Assembly (NCBI RefSeq): GCF_009650095.1
Contig: NZ_CP045915.1
Coordinates: 2,480,001-2,544,000 of the forward strand
Source: Gracilibacillus salitolerans
Lineage (GTDB): Bacteria > Bacillota > Bacilli > Bacillales > Amphibacillaceae
DNA length: 64,000 bases
Direction of reading: 5' to 3'
Part shown: positions 17,065 through 28,816 of the stretch, piece by piece
Layout of the letters: each line of letters opens with the position of its first letter
Numbering within the stretch: the stretch's first letter is position 1
Program-made: the position numbers and the translations under genes
Notes under the pieces: generated by a model
What the model saw: the letters and a program-made list of their open reading frames with translations, nothing else
What the model was told of the DNA's origin: nothing
The model's database searches: none

Positions 17065-17990
17065 CTCGGGCGATGAAGTGCTTTATCATACGTAATGGAT
17101 GCAACAGCATCATGTAAATGAATGGATTCTTCATTTTGACATGTTACCGTGAACTTTTCAATGAACGGCAATTCATATAAATCTGCCGCCACTAACCGAA
17201 CCATATCTTCCACAAAGCGAGGGTTTTCGTAAGCTTGCTCGGTGACCATTTTTTCATCGGGTCGCTTTAATACTGGATGAATACGTGCACTTGCATTGCT
17301 TTCCGCAGCTTCTAATAACGCTTGTTTCCAGTCAACGTCATCCTCTTGGTAGTCAGACGTTAATTCTGCAGTCATCTTGACGTTACCACGTTGATTATGC
17401 GCGCTATACTCACTGATTTCTTTTGAACAAGGACACAATGTAGTAATCGTACCTTCAAGTGACACTGTAATGTTATATCCTGAATTTTTATCATAAATCA
17501 TCGTGATTTCTGCATCTGCATGATTCATACCAGTCATGTTAGATGATGGTCCGCTACGCTCGAAGAACCATGGAAAAGCGACTGTAATTTGATTATCATC
17601 CTGTTCTAATCGATCTGCCATTTCCCTAGTAAATTGTTTTAATGTTGAAACGGACAACTCGAACGAATTTCCATTACTATAGTTTTGTATCATTTCGGTA
17701 AAGCGGCTCATGTTTGTCCCTTTGTGACTCTTCTTAATCGAAGAAGTCATTTTAAATGTCCCAATGGTCGTTTGCGTTTCAGGCTTCACCTTACTTGAAA
17801 CTTGTATCGGGTGTTTGACATTGGAAATTCCGACTTGATCTATATCAAATAAAAAGTCTTTTTTTGTATTTTGTAAATCGGGCATTTTTTCTTTTTCAGT
17901 TGGTTTCGTTTTTTCACCTGGTTCAACTGAGCCAAACAATTTATGTCTTTCTGTTTTGCTTGGAAGTTGTTTGGTGCTAAAATCTTTCAT
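17061..17990 (-). CDS. folE2: GTP cyclohydrolase I, type IB (FolE2)
   Basis: The 309-aa enzyme converts GTP to dihydroneopterin triphosphate, the first step to folate. It is the FolE2 family, unrelated in sequence to classical FolE and able to use metals other than zinc. Hallmarks are [12 protein letters not shown], the catalytic cysteine region [20 protein letters not shown] (Cys186, Cys188) and [17 protein letters not shown] with [20 protein letters not shown] precedes the ATG. In B. subtilis the FolE2 gene is repressed by Zur; no Zur-like palindrome is visible upstream here, so constitutive expression from the promoter at 18023-18051 is likely. Confidence 0.97.
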   Translation of the reverse strand: MKDFSTKQLPSKTERHKLFGSVEPGEKTKPTEKEKMPDLQNTKKDFLFDIDQVGISNVKHPIQVSSKVKPETQTTIGTFKMTSSIKKSHKGTNMSRFTEMIQNYSNGNSFELSVSTLKQFTREMADRLEQDDNQITVAFPWFFERSGPSSNMTGMNHADAEITMIYDKNSGYNITVSLEGTITTLCPCSKEISEYSAHNQRGNVKMTAELTSDYQEDDVDWKQALLEAAESNASARIHPVLKRPDEKMVTEQAYENPRFVEDMVRLVAADLYELPFIEKFTVTCQNEESIHLHDAVASITYDKALHRPR

Positions 17991-18022
17991 GATTAGACCC
18001 CTTTCGTCTTCAACTATTTCAA

Positions 18023-18051
18023 AGTATACTTAATCTTAGTATAATATTCAA
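18023..18051 (-). promoter_or_regulatory. folE2-yidD promoter
   Basis: On the minus strand TTGAAT (18051-18046) and TATACT (18028-18023) are 17 bases apart, a good sigma-A promoter about 33 bases upstream of the folE2 start. Confidence 0.75.
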
Positions 18052-18096
18052 TTTAAAATGCTTGAAAAAAGGATCTAACGGTTCTGTTAGACCCTA

Positions 18097-18684
18097 TTAC
18101 ATCCATTTAATTTTAGGCTCGGTTTTGTTCATAATTCTTTTTATATTTGCTTGGTGTCGATATATCACAAATGCTGTTAAAATAGAAATGACGACAATTA
18201 ACCCGATATCTTGTTGCACAATGCTAACAATTATTGCAATAATACCAGTTAACATGGATGATAATGATACATATTTTGTGAAATAAAGGATAACTAAAAA
18301 GCTGCAGATCATAATGACAAATACTAACGGGTTAACACCTAAAATTACCCCTGAAGAGGTTGCTACAGCTTTCCCTCCTTTGAATTTCGCGAAAATTGGG
18401 TACGTGTGTCCAATTACAGCGAAAATCCCGACTAACAGGGGATAAACATTTTCTGCTTGAAAAAGTACCGGTAGAACAGCTGCTAAAGTCCCTTTTAAGA
18501 TATCGACTAAGGTTACCGTCATACCAGCTTTCATTCCAAGTACACGAAATGTATTTGTAGCTCCTAAGTTGCCGCTACCGTGTTCTCTTATATCTTTTTG
18601 ATAGCCAACTTTACCTACAATTAGTCCTGTTGGTATTGAACCAAGTAAATAGGCAAGAATGATAAAAATAATATACTCCATCAT
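18097..18684 (-). CDS. plsY: Glycerol-3-phosphate acyltransferase PlsY
   Basis: The 195-aa polytopic membrane enzyme transfers an acyl group from acyl-phosphate to glycerol-3-phosphate, the first step of phospholipid synthesis. The family motifs are present in order: [29 protein letters not shown] and [13 protein letters not shown]. About five to six membrane segments are visible. AAGGAG lies upstream of two adjacent ATGs (18684 and 18681), with the second better spaced. It corresponds to B. subtilis yneS and is divergent from yneT, as in that genome. Confidence 0.97.
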   Translation of the reverse strand: MMEYIIFIILAYLLGSIPTGLIVGKVGYQKDIREHGSGNLGATNTFRVLGMKAGMTVTLVDILKGTLAAVLPVLFQAENVYPLLVGIFAVIGHTYPIFAKFKGGKAVATSSGVILGVNPLVFVIMICSFLVILYFTKYVSLSSMLTGIIAIIVSIVQQDIGLIVVISILTAFVIYRHQANIKRIMNKTEPKIKWM

Positions 18685-18898
18685 CAAACTCCTTAAATAT
18701 AATGTTATGATTGGGTTGACTATATTTTAGCATGATGTCATAAAAAAGAGTACATGCAATATTTAATTTTTTCTTCATCTATGATAAAAAAGAAGAGGAA
18801 TTAGCAAGAAATGGGTAAAAAAAGGTATAACTTCTTACATGTAGACTTGCGTCAAGGCCTATTAAATGGTTTAATCAATAAAAATGAGGTGTAACAAT

Positions 18899-19312
18899 AT
18901 GAAGCCGGAAAGTGAACAACAATTAATGCATGAAATATTAGAAAAAACAAAAACAATTGCAGTTATCGGACTTTCAGATAAACCATATCGAACGTCGTAT
19001 CAAATTGCAAAAGCTATGCAAAATGAAGGGTATCGCATCATTCCAGTGAATCCGAATGTGGAACAAGTATTAGGTGAAAAAGCATACGATGCAATAGAAG
19101 ATGTGAAAGAGCCTTTTGAATTGATCAACATTTTTAGACGATCCATCTACTTGAAAGAGTTAGCTAAAGAAATCGTAAATACGGATGCTGATTATGTTTG
19201 GATGCAACAAGGTGTTATAGATAATGAAGCATACAACTATTTAATTAAACATAACAAACAGGTTATAATGGACCAATGTATAAAAGTCGCACACGCCGTT
19301 ATAATGAAATAA
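18899..19312 (+). CDS. yneT: YneT, CoA-binding domain protein
   Basis: The 137-aa protein is a single Rossmann-like CoA-binding domain (Pfam CoA_binding_2 type): TIAVIGLSDKPYRTSYQIAK near the start, then RIIPVNPNVEQVLGEKAY, VWMQQGV and a C-terminal VIMDQCIKVAHA. Family members bind CoA, but a reaction is not established. ATG 18899 is chosen because GAGGTG lies 7 bases upstream; the frame-extending ATG at 18884 lies before that site. It sits directly upstream of parE, as in B. subtilis. Confidence 0.93.
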   Translation: MKPESEQQLMHEILEKTKTIAVIGLSDKPYRTSYQIAKAMQNEGYRIIPVNPNVEQVLGEKAYDAIEDVKEPFELINIFRRSIYLKELAKEIVNTDADYVWMQQGVIDNEAYNYLIKHNKQVIMDQCIKVAHAVIMK

Positions 19313-19364
19313 CTTTACAAACAAGAATGTATGTTCTATATTCTAGTTATAGAGGTTAGTGTAG

Positions 19365-21338
<1,974 letters not shown>

Positions 21339-21344
21339 GGCATT

Positions 21345-21490
21345 ATCACGGTGCTATTCGTCCGTGAAACCTTCAAGGTTCAAGCAAATCAAAGAAGCTA
21401 AGTGGGGGACAACGGACGTTAACGCCCTGTTAAGGTCGCTATCCATCAGAGGGGATCAAAAACCCCTACTGAAGGAAGTCTCACTTTATA
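21345..21490 (+). ncRNA. Candidate structured RNA in the parE-parC spacer
   Basis: The spacer can fold into several hairpins: CACGG / CCGTG (21347-21366), AACCT / AGGTT (21368-21380), TTAAC / GTTAA (around 21419-21434) and AGGGG / CCCCT (around 21449-21467). The last two are enclosed by a longer pairing of AAGTGGG..AC (21400-21410) with GTCTCACTT (about 21478-21486). The closing stem ends only a few bases before the parC ribosome site GGAGG at 21491. I do not recognise a known riboswitch or T-box motif. The hairpins are seen; a regulatory role is inference. Confidence 0.4.
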
Positions 21491-21502
21491 GGAGGAATTT
21501 CG

Positions 21503-23956
21503 TTGGCAGTAGAAGAAAAGTTTTTAGATCTCCCCTTAGAGGATGTGATGGGAGATCGTTTTGGACGTTATAGTAAATACATTATCCAGGATCGTGCATT
21601 GCCTGACGCACGTGATGGGTTAAAACCAGTACAACGCCGAATTCTTTTTGCAATGCATGAAGAAAAGAACACACACGATAAATCGTTCCGTAAATCAGCC
21701 AAAACGGTTGGTACAGTAATCGGTAATTATCATCCACATGGTGATTCATCTGTATATGAAGCTATGGTACGACTAAGTCAAACTTGGAAGGTTCGTAATG
21801 TCTTAGTTGAAATGCACGGTAACAATGGTAGTGTAGATGGTGACCCACCAGCAGCGATGCGTTATACGGAGGCGAGATTATCCGCTATCGCATCAGAGCT
21901 AATTCGTGACATTGATAAAGGAACCGTTGATTATATCCCTAACTTTGATGATACGATTGATGAACCAGTTGTACTACCAGCAAGAATACCTAATTTGTTA
22001 GTTAATGGTTCTACTGGTATTTCTGCAGGTTATGCGACTGAAATTCCACCTCATAATTTAGGGGAAATCATCGATGCCATCATCAAACGCCTAGATAAAC
22101 CTTCTGTAACGATAGAAGAATTAATAGACATTGTAAAAGGGCCAGATTTTCCTACCGGTGGAATTATTCAAGGATACGAAGGACTAAAGAAAGCTTATCA
22201 GACAGGCAAAGGAAAAATAGTCGTACGCGGAAAGGCTACTATTGAACCATTAAAAGGAAATCGCGAACAAATCGTAATTGACGAAATTCCATTTGAAGTG
22301 AATAAGGCTGTCCTTGTAAAACGAATGGATGAATTACGAATTGATCGTAAAGTGGAGGGAATCGCAGAAGTTCGTGATGAAACAGATAGAACTGGTTTAC
22401 GAATCGTGGTCGAATTGAAACGAAATGCAGATAGTCAAGGTGTGCTCCACTATTTATATAAGAATACCGACTTACAGATTACCTATCACTTTAATATGGT
22501 GGCCATCAAAGATAAAACTCCGCAATTATTAAATTTATTACAAATGATTGATGCTTATATTGAACATCAGAAAGAAGTTGTCACAAGACAAACGAAATTT
22601 GATTTAAACAAAGCTGAGAAAAGAGCACATATTGTTGAGGGTCTGATAAAAGCTGTTTCCATTTTAGATGAATTAATTCAAACCATTCGTGCATCCAAGG
22701 ATAAGCAAGATGCCAAAAAACGTATTATGGAAGCATATGATTTTACTGAGCCCCAAGCAGAAGCAATTGTCACATTGCAATTGTACCGCTTAACCAATAC
22801 AGATATTACAGCTTTAGAAAAAGAAGCTAATGAACTTCAAAAAGCAATATCTGAATATCAGGCAATCCTAGCCGATGAAAAGAAATTATTATCTGTGATT
22901 AAAAAAGATCTCAGAAGTATGAAAAAACAGTATGCTGATGCTCGCCATACAAAAATCGAAGAAAAGATCGAGGAATTAAAAATTAATGTAGAGGTAACAG
23001 TAGCCAGTGAGGACGTAATTACATCTGTTACAGAACAAGGCTATGTAAAACGAACAAGTATCAGGTCGTATACTGCTTCAAGCGATGAAGATTTTACGAT
23101 CAAAGAAAATGATCATTTAATCTCATTATTAGAGTTAAATACGACAGACCACTTGCTGTTGTTTACGAATAAAGGACGCTATGTGCCAATACCAGTTCAC
23201 CAGTTACCTGATATTCGTTGGAAAGAACTCGGTCAGCATTTATCGAATATAGCTGCCCTTGACAAAGACGAGACGATCGTTAAAGCCATTCCAATTAGGG
23301 AATTTGCCAAAGATAAATATCTTATCTTCTTTACCAAAAATGGCATGGTTAAGAAAAGTACATTAGATTTATACGTTTCTCAACGCTTTTCTCGACCACT
23401 AATTGCTTTGAACTTGAAAAAAGATGACGAGTTAATCAATGTTTATGAGACAGACGGCAATCAAGATATATTTGTAGCCACAAATAAAGGTTATGGACTT
23501 TGGTATCACGAATCAGAAGTTTCAGCCATTGGTCAGCGTGCTGCTGGTGTGAAAGCAATCCAACTAAAAGCTGATGAATATGTTGTCAATGCCGTAATGA
23601 TGGATGAACTACAAGAGAAGAGACATTTGTTTGTAACTACCCAAAGAGGTGCTTGTAAGCGAATGACGATTGATCGATTTGAGAAATCATCACGGGCGAA
23701 AAAAGGGCTAGTGATGTTAAGAGAATTAAAGGCAAAGCCACATCGCATTGTCGGATTTGATATAGTCGATAGCGAAGATCTTATTTCATTAATAACCAAT
23801 AAAGGCGAAATTCATAAAGTAAAACCAATGGAACTACCAATAAGTGATCGTTACAGCAATGGATCATATGTGATCGACACCGACCTTGAAGGAGAAGTAA
23901 CAACCATCAAACAAAAAATGGAACTAACCAAAGCATTTGACGAAGAAAAGGAATAA
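21503..23956 (+). CDS. parC: DNA topoisomerase IV subunit A
   Basis: The 817-aa subunit cuts and rejoins DNA in topoisomerase IV. The N-terminal domain shows LPLEDVMGDRFGRYSKYIIQ, RALPDARDGLKPVQRRIL, GNYHPHGDSSVYEAMVRL and the catalytic tyrosine in AAMRYTEARLS near residue 120. The C-terminal third has the beta-pinwheel repeats (for example TNKGRYVPIPV, FTKNGMVKKST, TTQRGACKRMT). The TTG start is supported by AGGAGG 7 bases upstream. A strong terminator follows. The quinolone-determining region (S-x2-Y in GDSSVYEA) looks wild type. Confidence 0.97.
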   Translation: MAVEEKFLDLPLEDVMGDRFGRYSKYIIQDRALPDARDGLKPVQRRILFAMHEEKNTHDKSFRKSAKTVGTVIGNYHPHGDSSVYEAMVRLSQTWKVRNVLVEMHGNNGSVDGDPPAAMRYTEARLSAIASELIRDIDKGTVDYIPNFDDTIDEPVVLPARIPNLLVNGSTGISAGYATEIPPHNLGEIIDAIIKRLDKPSVTIEELIDIVKGPDFPTGGIIQGYEGLKKAYQTGKGKIVVRGKATIEPLKGNREQIVIDEIPFEVNKAVLVKRMDELRIDRKVEGIAEVRDETDRTGLRIVVELKRNADSQGVLHYLYKNTDLQITYHFNMVAIKDKTPQLLNLLQMIDAYIEHQKEVVTRQTKFDLNKAEKRAHIVEGLIKAVSILDELIQTIRASKDKQDAKKRIMEAYDFTEPQAEAIVTLQLYRLTNTDITALEKEANELQKAISEYQAILADEKKLLSVIKKDLRSMKKQYADARHTKIEEKIEELKINVEVTVASEDVITSVTEQGYVKRTSIRSYTASSDEDFTIKENDHLISLLELNTTDHLLLFTNKGRYVPIPVHQLPDIRWKELGQHLSNIAALDKDETIVKAIPIREFAKDKYLIFFTKNGMVKKSTLDLYVSQRFSRPLIALNLKKDDELINVYETDGNQDIFVATNKGYGLWYHESEVSAIGQRAAGVKAIQLKADEYVVNAVMMDELQEKRHLFVTTQRGACKRMTIDRFEKSSRAKKGLVMLRELKAKPHRIVGFDIVDSEDLISLITNKGEIHKVKPMELPISDRYSNGSYVIDTDLEGEVTTIKQKMELTKAFDEEKE

Positions 23957-23960
23957 GATA

Positions 23961-23995
23961 AAAAGATACCCAGCTTATGGCTGGGTATCTTTTTG
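23961..23995 (+). terminator. Terminator after parC
   Basis: Stem AAAGATACCCAGC / GCTGGGTATCTTT with a short loop and T run. Confidence 0.93.
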
Positions 23996-24136
23996 TACAC
24001 TTTTTCATTATGTAAAACAACTGCAGTAACTAATATTCATTGTTTATATCATGGTTACTAGTAGAAAACTATTAGCAATAATTCCAAAAAATCAGTATAA
24101 TGGGAAAATAGAATGATCAATCAAGGAGTTTAGATA

Positions 24137-27100
24137 ATGTTGACAACGAGTAAACAAATGGTAGATAAACAACAATTAGCAGACTTATACCACTTTTTTG
24201 ACCAAAAAAAGGAACCACTCTATCAAGAGCAAATACTTGATTATTATGCAAAATTAGAACAAAAGATGTTGCATGTTTGTTTTAGTGGGCACTTTTCAGC
24301 AGGAAAATCGACGTTAATCAATCATTTAATGAACGAAACATTATTACCGCAAAGCCCCATTCCAACCAGTGCAAATATTGTAGAGATAAAAAGGGGAGAA
24401 GAAGGGGTCATTGTTCATTTTGCAGATCAACCTGCCATTAAAATGAAAGCTCTTCCGCCTATAGATAGGTTGCATCAATTATGTCGTGATGGAGATGAAG
24501 TAAAAAAGGTAGAAATATTCAAAAACATGGAAGCATTGCCTCCGGGGGTAACATTTATGGATACCCCTGGTATTGATGCTGCCAATGATGCAGACCGCGT
24601 AATGACCGAATCAGCATTGCATCAAGTTGATGTATTGTTCTATGTGATGGATTATAACCATGTTCAATCAGAGGTAAATGCACGATTCTTGAAACAAATC
24701 GATGAAATGAATAAACCGTATTATGTCATTATTAATCAGATGGATAAACATGATGAAGCTGAAATAACTTTTTCTGATTTTAAAGATAGCTTAGAGCAGG
24801 TGTTTAAGCAATGGGATATTAACCCTGAACAAGTCTTTTATACTTCCATGTATGACACAGAAAAGAAAATCAATGAATTTGATCAGTTAAGAACAACGAT
24901 CATTCAGCTAATGACGGCAAATCATCAGGATGTTTTACAGGATACTTTATGGCATGGTACAGAATACTCGGTTTATCAAAGTATCCAAGAAAAGCAAAAA
25001 CTAATGGATAACAGACTTACTGATTTAGAGGACGGACTAAAAGATATAGAACTTCCTGAAGCGTTGTATGAAGAGGTTCAAGATCATTATCAAGCTTTAC
25101 AAGAAAAGAAAAAGAATATAGAAAAAGAATATTTACATGAAGTTGAGCAGACAACGAAAAACGCTCAACTTGTTCCGTATGAAATCCGTGAGAAAGCGGA
25201 GTATTTGCTACATTCCTTTGATCCGAAATTTAAGGTTGGTCTTTTCCGCAATCGAAAGAAGATAGAATCGGAACGTGATGAGCGATTAGTGACGTTTTAC
25301 CAGGCGATGAAAGAGAAAGTAGAAGTAAGTTTAGAATGGAAATTAAGAGATAAAATGTCGGAATTTTTAAAACCTTTTGTATCTGTTCACTTTTCGGAAC
25401 CTATTTTTGAACAGCAATTCCAAGCAAATGATCTGGTGAAACTGATGAATGAAGGCGCGACTGTTAATGGTGACTATATTCTTGTCTATACTGACCAGGT
25501 ATCGGCTGCGATAAAGAAAATGTATCGTCAATTTTATAAAAACAAATGGTATGAATTAAGAGATAAGATTCTATCTCCAGTTGAAGAACATTTAAGTGAG
25601 AAGAAAAAAGAACTGGAAACAATAGAAAGGTATCAAACCATTCAAGCTGAAATGGATCAAATAAAGCATGAATTTAATGCGTATAAAGATAACGTTGAAT
25701 CCATTTTAAGAAAAGAGCTTACTTTTGGAGAAGAGGAATTACTTGCGATCCAGAAGGAATTGGATGCTAGAATTATTGATAACGTGATGGATATAAAAGA
25801 GCTTCCGGCAAAAATGAAAGAAACTGAAAAGAAAAAACAAGATCATTCGCAACACAGAAAAGATAATAATATTCCTTTGTATTCTTTTAATGAAACCGTT
25901 ACGGATGTAGAAGAATTAAACCAAAAATTTAAAGGGATCAATGAGTTGGATTCTATTCGTCGAGAGATACGCAACAAAAAAGAACGACTTAGTAACCGCT
26001 CGTTTACGATTGCATTATTTGGCGCATTTAGTGCAGGGAAATCTTCGTTTGCCAATGCATTAATTGGAGAGAAAGTGTTGCCTGTTTCCCCAAATCCGAC
26101 AACAGCTGCCATTAATAAGATTAGTCCCGTAAATGATAATTATCAGCATAAAGATGTCTATGTAGTGATAAAACAGGAACAAGAACTATTAGCAGATATT
26201 CAGGAAATTTTCGAGGGTAATTTCCAAAATCTATCTGAGGCGTATAAATGGATCCAAAAAACAAAACTAGACAAATTAGATATCGCCGATCAACACAAGT
26301 CATTTCTAACCGCTTTTTATAACGGATTTAGTGTGATGCAAGATAAAATTGGAACCGATTATGTCATTGGTTTTGATGATTTTCAGACGTATATTCGCGA
26401 AGAAGAGATTGCATGTTTTGTTAAGGAGATGGAACTTTTTTATGACTGCCCATTAACAAAGAAGCATATTACGTTAGTGGATACACCTGGAGCAGATTCC
26501 GTTAATGCACGACATACAGATTTAGCATTTTCCTATATCAAAGATGCGGATGCAATCCTGTTCGTAACGTATTATAACCATCCATTTTCCAAACCTGATC
26601 AGCTGTTTTTAGAACGGTTAGGAAAAGTGAAGGATGCGTTTGAATTAGATAAAATGTTTTTTATTATAAATGCAATTGACTTGGCGAAAGATGAACAAGA
26701 AGAACAATTAGTCATTGATTATGTTCGAAATGAATTACAACAATTTGATATAAACGACCCGAGAATGTTCTCTGTCTCAAGTAAAAAAGCAATCAAAGAA
26801 AAAAGTGAACGTACTGGATTGCCGAAATTTGAACAATCCTTCTATCGGTTCGTAAAAGAAGAATTAACCCAAATGAGTATGCGTTCCATCTATACAGATA
26901 TGCACAGAGCAAACGCCTTAGTCGCGAAATGGCTGTCTATTATCAATGGGGATCAAGCAGAAAAAGAACGATTAATAAAGCAAGGTAAAACCAATCAAAC
27001 AGAAATTGAACGTGTAATCGAAGAACGAGATCATGGTTCATATTTTGATCAAGTCATTCAAAAACTTAACAAACAAAGTTTTTATGCGAAGCAGCGGTTT

Positions 27101-27742
27101 TCGATTCAATATCCCGATTTATTCAAGGATTATGTTAACCCTGGTGCAATTCAATCGAATGGTCGCAAAGGCAAAAAAGAAGTAGAAACAGCACTCATTG
27201 CACTATGGAAAGCAATAGACACACGTTTAAAGCATGAGTATGAAGCTATTTCGATCCGCTTGGAGCAAAGCTTTAATCAATCGTTACAACAAATGCGCCA
27301 GGATATACAAACTAAAATAAAGCAAGTTGACCCACAATTTTCGTTATCGGAATTAGAAGATATTACTTTATCTGAACCAGAATTACATGTAAGACAAAGA
27401 GAAGCAGATAAAGGTTTATTAACCAAGTGGAGTAATCCTTATAAAGATACAAAAAGCTTTTTTGCTGGGGAAGGTAGAAAAGAGCTCGAAGAATACACTA
27501 ACGAGTATTTTAATCAGACATGGGAAGAAGCTGTAACTAAAATGGAAAAAGACTTAGTGACTTTCTATCATGAGCAATGGATGCACTATGATCAAATGGT
27601 TTGGGAACAGTATCATAAAGAAACAAACACATACTATCAGCAAGTGATAGAAGGCATTGAAAATCAGGAAGAAAATAAAGAGCAATTGGTCGCAATCAAA
27701 GATTATTTAGATCAAGTGTTAGATGCCAAAATACATGCTTAA
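24137..27742 (+). CDS. dynA: Two-unit bacterial dynamin DynA
   Basis: The 1201-aa protein contains two complete dynamin-like units in one chain, as in B. subtilis DynA (YpbR, about 1190 aa). The first GTPase has the P-loop GHFSAGKSTLINHL near residue 52 and the switch DTPGIDAAN; the second has GAFSAGKSSFANALIG near residue 627 and DTPGADSVN. Long charged coiled-coil stalk regions follow each. Such proteins tether and fuse membranes from the cytoplasmic side and help cells withstand phage and antibiotics that damage the membrane. AAGGAG precedes the ATG. It is monocistronic, between parC and a strong bidirectional terminator. Confidence 0.95.
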   Translation: MLTTSKQMVDKQQLADLYHFFDQKKEPLYQEQILDYYAKLEQKMLHVCFSGHFSAGKSTLINHLMNETLLPQSPIPTSANIVEIKRGEEGVIVHFADQPAIKMKALPPIDRLHQLCRDGDEVKKVEIFKNMEALPPGVTFMDTPGIDAANDADRVMTESALHQVDVLFYVMDYNHVQSEVNARFLKQIDEMNKPYYVIINQMDKHDEAEITFSDFKDSLEQVFKQWDINPEQVFYTSMYDTEKKINEFDQLRTTIIQLMTANHQDVLQDTLWHGTEYSVYQSIQEKQKLMDNRLTDLEDGLKDIELPEALYEEVQDHYQALQEKKKNIEKEYLHEVEQTTKNAQLVPYEIREKAEYLLHSFDPKFKVGLFRNRKKIESERDERLVTFYQAMKEKVEVSLEWKLRDKMSEFLKPFVSVHFSEPIFEQQFQANDLVKLMNEGATVNGDYILVYTDQVSAAIKKMYRQFYKNKWYELRDKILSPVEEHLSEKKKELETIERYQTIQAEMDQIKHEFNAYKDNVESILRKELTFGEEELLAIQKELDARIIDNVMDIKELPAKMKETEKKKQDHSQHRKDNNIPLYSFNETVTDVEELNQKFKGINELDSIRREIRNKKERLSNRSFTIALFGAFSAGKSSFANALIGEKVLPVSPNPTTAAINKISPVNDNYQHKDVYVVIKQEQELLADIQEIFEGNFQNLSEAYKWIQKTKLDKLDIADQHKSFLTAFYNGFSVMQDKIGTDYVIGFDDFQTYIREEEIACFVKEMELFYDCPLTKKHITLVDTPGADSVNARHTDLAFSYIKDADAILFVTYYNHPFSKPDQLFLERLGKVKDAFELDKMFFIINAIDLAKDEQEEQLVIDYVRNELQQFDINDPRMFSVSSKKAIKEKSERTGLPKFEQSFYRFVKEELTQMSMRSIYTDMHRANALVAKWLSIINGDQAEKERLIKQGKTNQTEIERVIEERDHGSYFDQVIQKLNKQSFYAKQRFSIQYPDLFKDYVNPGAIQSNGRKGKKEVETALIALWKAIDTRLKHEYEAISIRLEQSFNQSLQQMRQDIQTKIKQVDPQFSLSELEDITLSEPELHVRQREADKGLLTKWSNPYKDTKSFFAGEGRKELEEYTNEYFNQTWEEAVTKMEKDLVTFYHEQWMHYDQMVWEQYHKETNTYYQQVIEGIENQEENKEQLVAIKDYLDQVLDAKIHA

Positions 27743-27787
27743 ATGATGACTACACGCTATATAAATTTAATCTAGTCTGACTATCAT

Positions 27788-27836
27788 AAAAATGAAGGAC
27801 AAACCCAGTTAAGCAAGCATTTGTCCTTCATTTTCA
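27788..27836. terminator. Bidirectional terminator between dynA and hisJ
   Basis: AAAATGAAGGACAAA pairs perfectly with TTTGTCCTTCATTTT over a 16-base loop, with T-rich and A-rich flanks. Confidence 0.93.
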
Positions 27837-28643
27837 TTATTTATTAACTTTTAATTGGTCAAATCCACGCGCAATAGTACCAGAAACGTGACTATCGGAA
27901 CCGGGTTTCCAACGTATTCCCTTTTGTATCGCTTTTTCGATGATCGGAAGTGGTGGATATAGTTCCTGACAATCTTCTTTATATAGACCCGCTGTGTTAA
28001 CGTCTAATTCTAAATGATGCTCTTGTATTAGATCGAGCAATCGTTCTATTGTCACATTATAGCTCTGATCAACAGCATATTTGCGTTGATATTTGTGAAT
28101 TAAAGTTAAGTGACCGATTCGATTTGGTTTAAAAGCTCCAAGGTCAGAAATAATTGCCTTTTCTATTGTTCGGTAATATTTGTCGTAGACTGCTTCAACA
28201 CTACCAAATAACTGAATGATACGAGCAAATTCTTCACTGCTAAAATCTAAGCATACATAGTTATAATCAGGTGTTCTTAACATATGTACAGATAAAATAG
28301 CATCATCGATATAGTGACTATATCGATCAAGGAATGAAGTAGTCGCTTCTTCATAGCCTTCAATATAATCCACTTCAAAGCCTAAATTAATTTTTATTTG
28401 CGATTTATATGTCTTTTTGGCATTCTCAATCAGCTGGATATAAGCATCTAGGTCTTCCCATGACATTGCACTGTCTTGATCTGGTGTTGGATCAGTAAAA
28501 TCTACCGGCAACGGTGCATGCTCAGTAAAGCTTAATTCTTTAATACCTTTTTCAAGGGCTTGCTCTATGTACATCTCGATACTATCATTTGAGCCATGCG
28601 GACAGAAGGGGGTATGTACGTGATAATCTCCATTCATATGCAT
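27837..28643 (-). CDS. hisJ: Histidinol-phosphatase, PHP family
   Basis: The 268-aa protein removes phosphate from histidinol phosphate, the penultimate step of histidine synthesis. It has the PHP metal-binding start GDYHVHTPFCPHGSND, the internal LSFTEHAPLP and GFEVDYIEGY blocks, the late RIGHLTLIHKY and the C-terminal PGSDSHVSG. ATG 28643 is chosen because AAGGAG lies 9 bases upstream and the resulting length equals B. subtilis HisJ; the open frame continues to 28880 without a ribosome site and overlaps hisZ. It is divergent from the his operon, a sensible placement because that operon's HisB has no phosphatase domain. Confidence 0.93.
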   Translation of the reverse strand: MHMNGDYHVHTPFCPHGSNDSIEMYIEQALEKGIKELSFTEHAPLPVDFTDPTPDQDSAMSWEDLDAYIQLIENAKKTYKSQIKINLGFEVDYIEGYEEATTSFLDRYSHYIDDAILSVHMLRTPDYNYVCLDFSSEEFARIIQLFGSVEAVYDKYYRTIEKAIISDLGAFKPNRIGHLTLIHKYQRKYAVDQSYNVTIERLLDLIQEHHLELDVNTAGLYKEDCQELYPPLPIIEKAIQKGIRWKPGSDSHVSGTIARGFDQLKVNK

Positions 28644-28715
28644 ACAAGACATCTCCTTATGTAAATAGGTTTGATTCTTATTGTATACAGAATTCACTAA
28701 AATGAAAAGCAATGA

Positions 28716-28745
28716 TTGACAGAATTGAAAAAAGTATGATATTGT
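28716..28745 (+). promoter_or_regulatory. his operon promoter
   Basis: TTGACA (28716-28721) is followed after 18 bases by TATTGT (28740-28745), about 70 bases upstream of the hisZ start. No T-box or attenuator peptide with histidine codons is visible in the short leader. Confidence 0.65.
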
Positions 28746-28816
28746 AATATTCAGATACAAACACTTTATCACGGTAGAGTGGTAAATCAATAAAGCAAAA
28801 ATAGGATGTGAACGAT

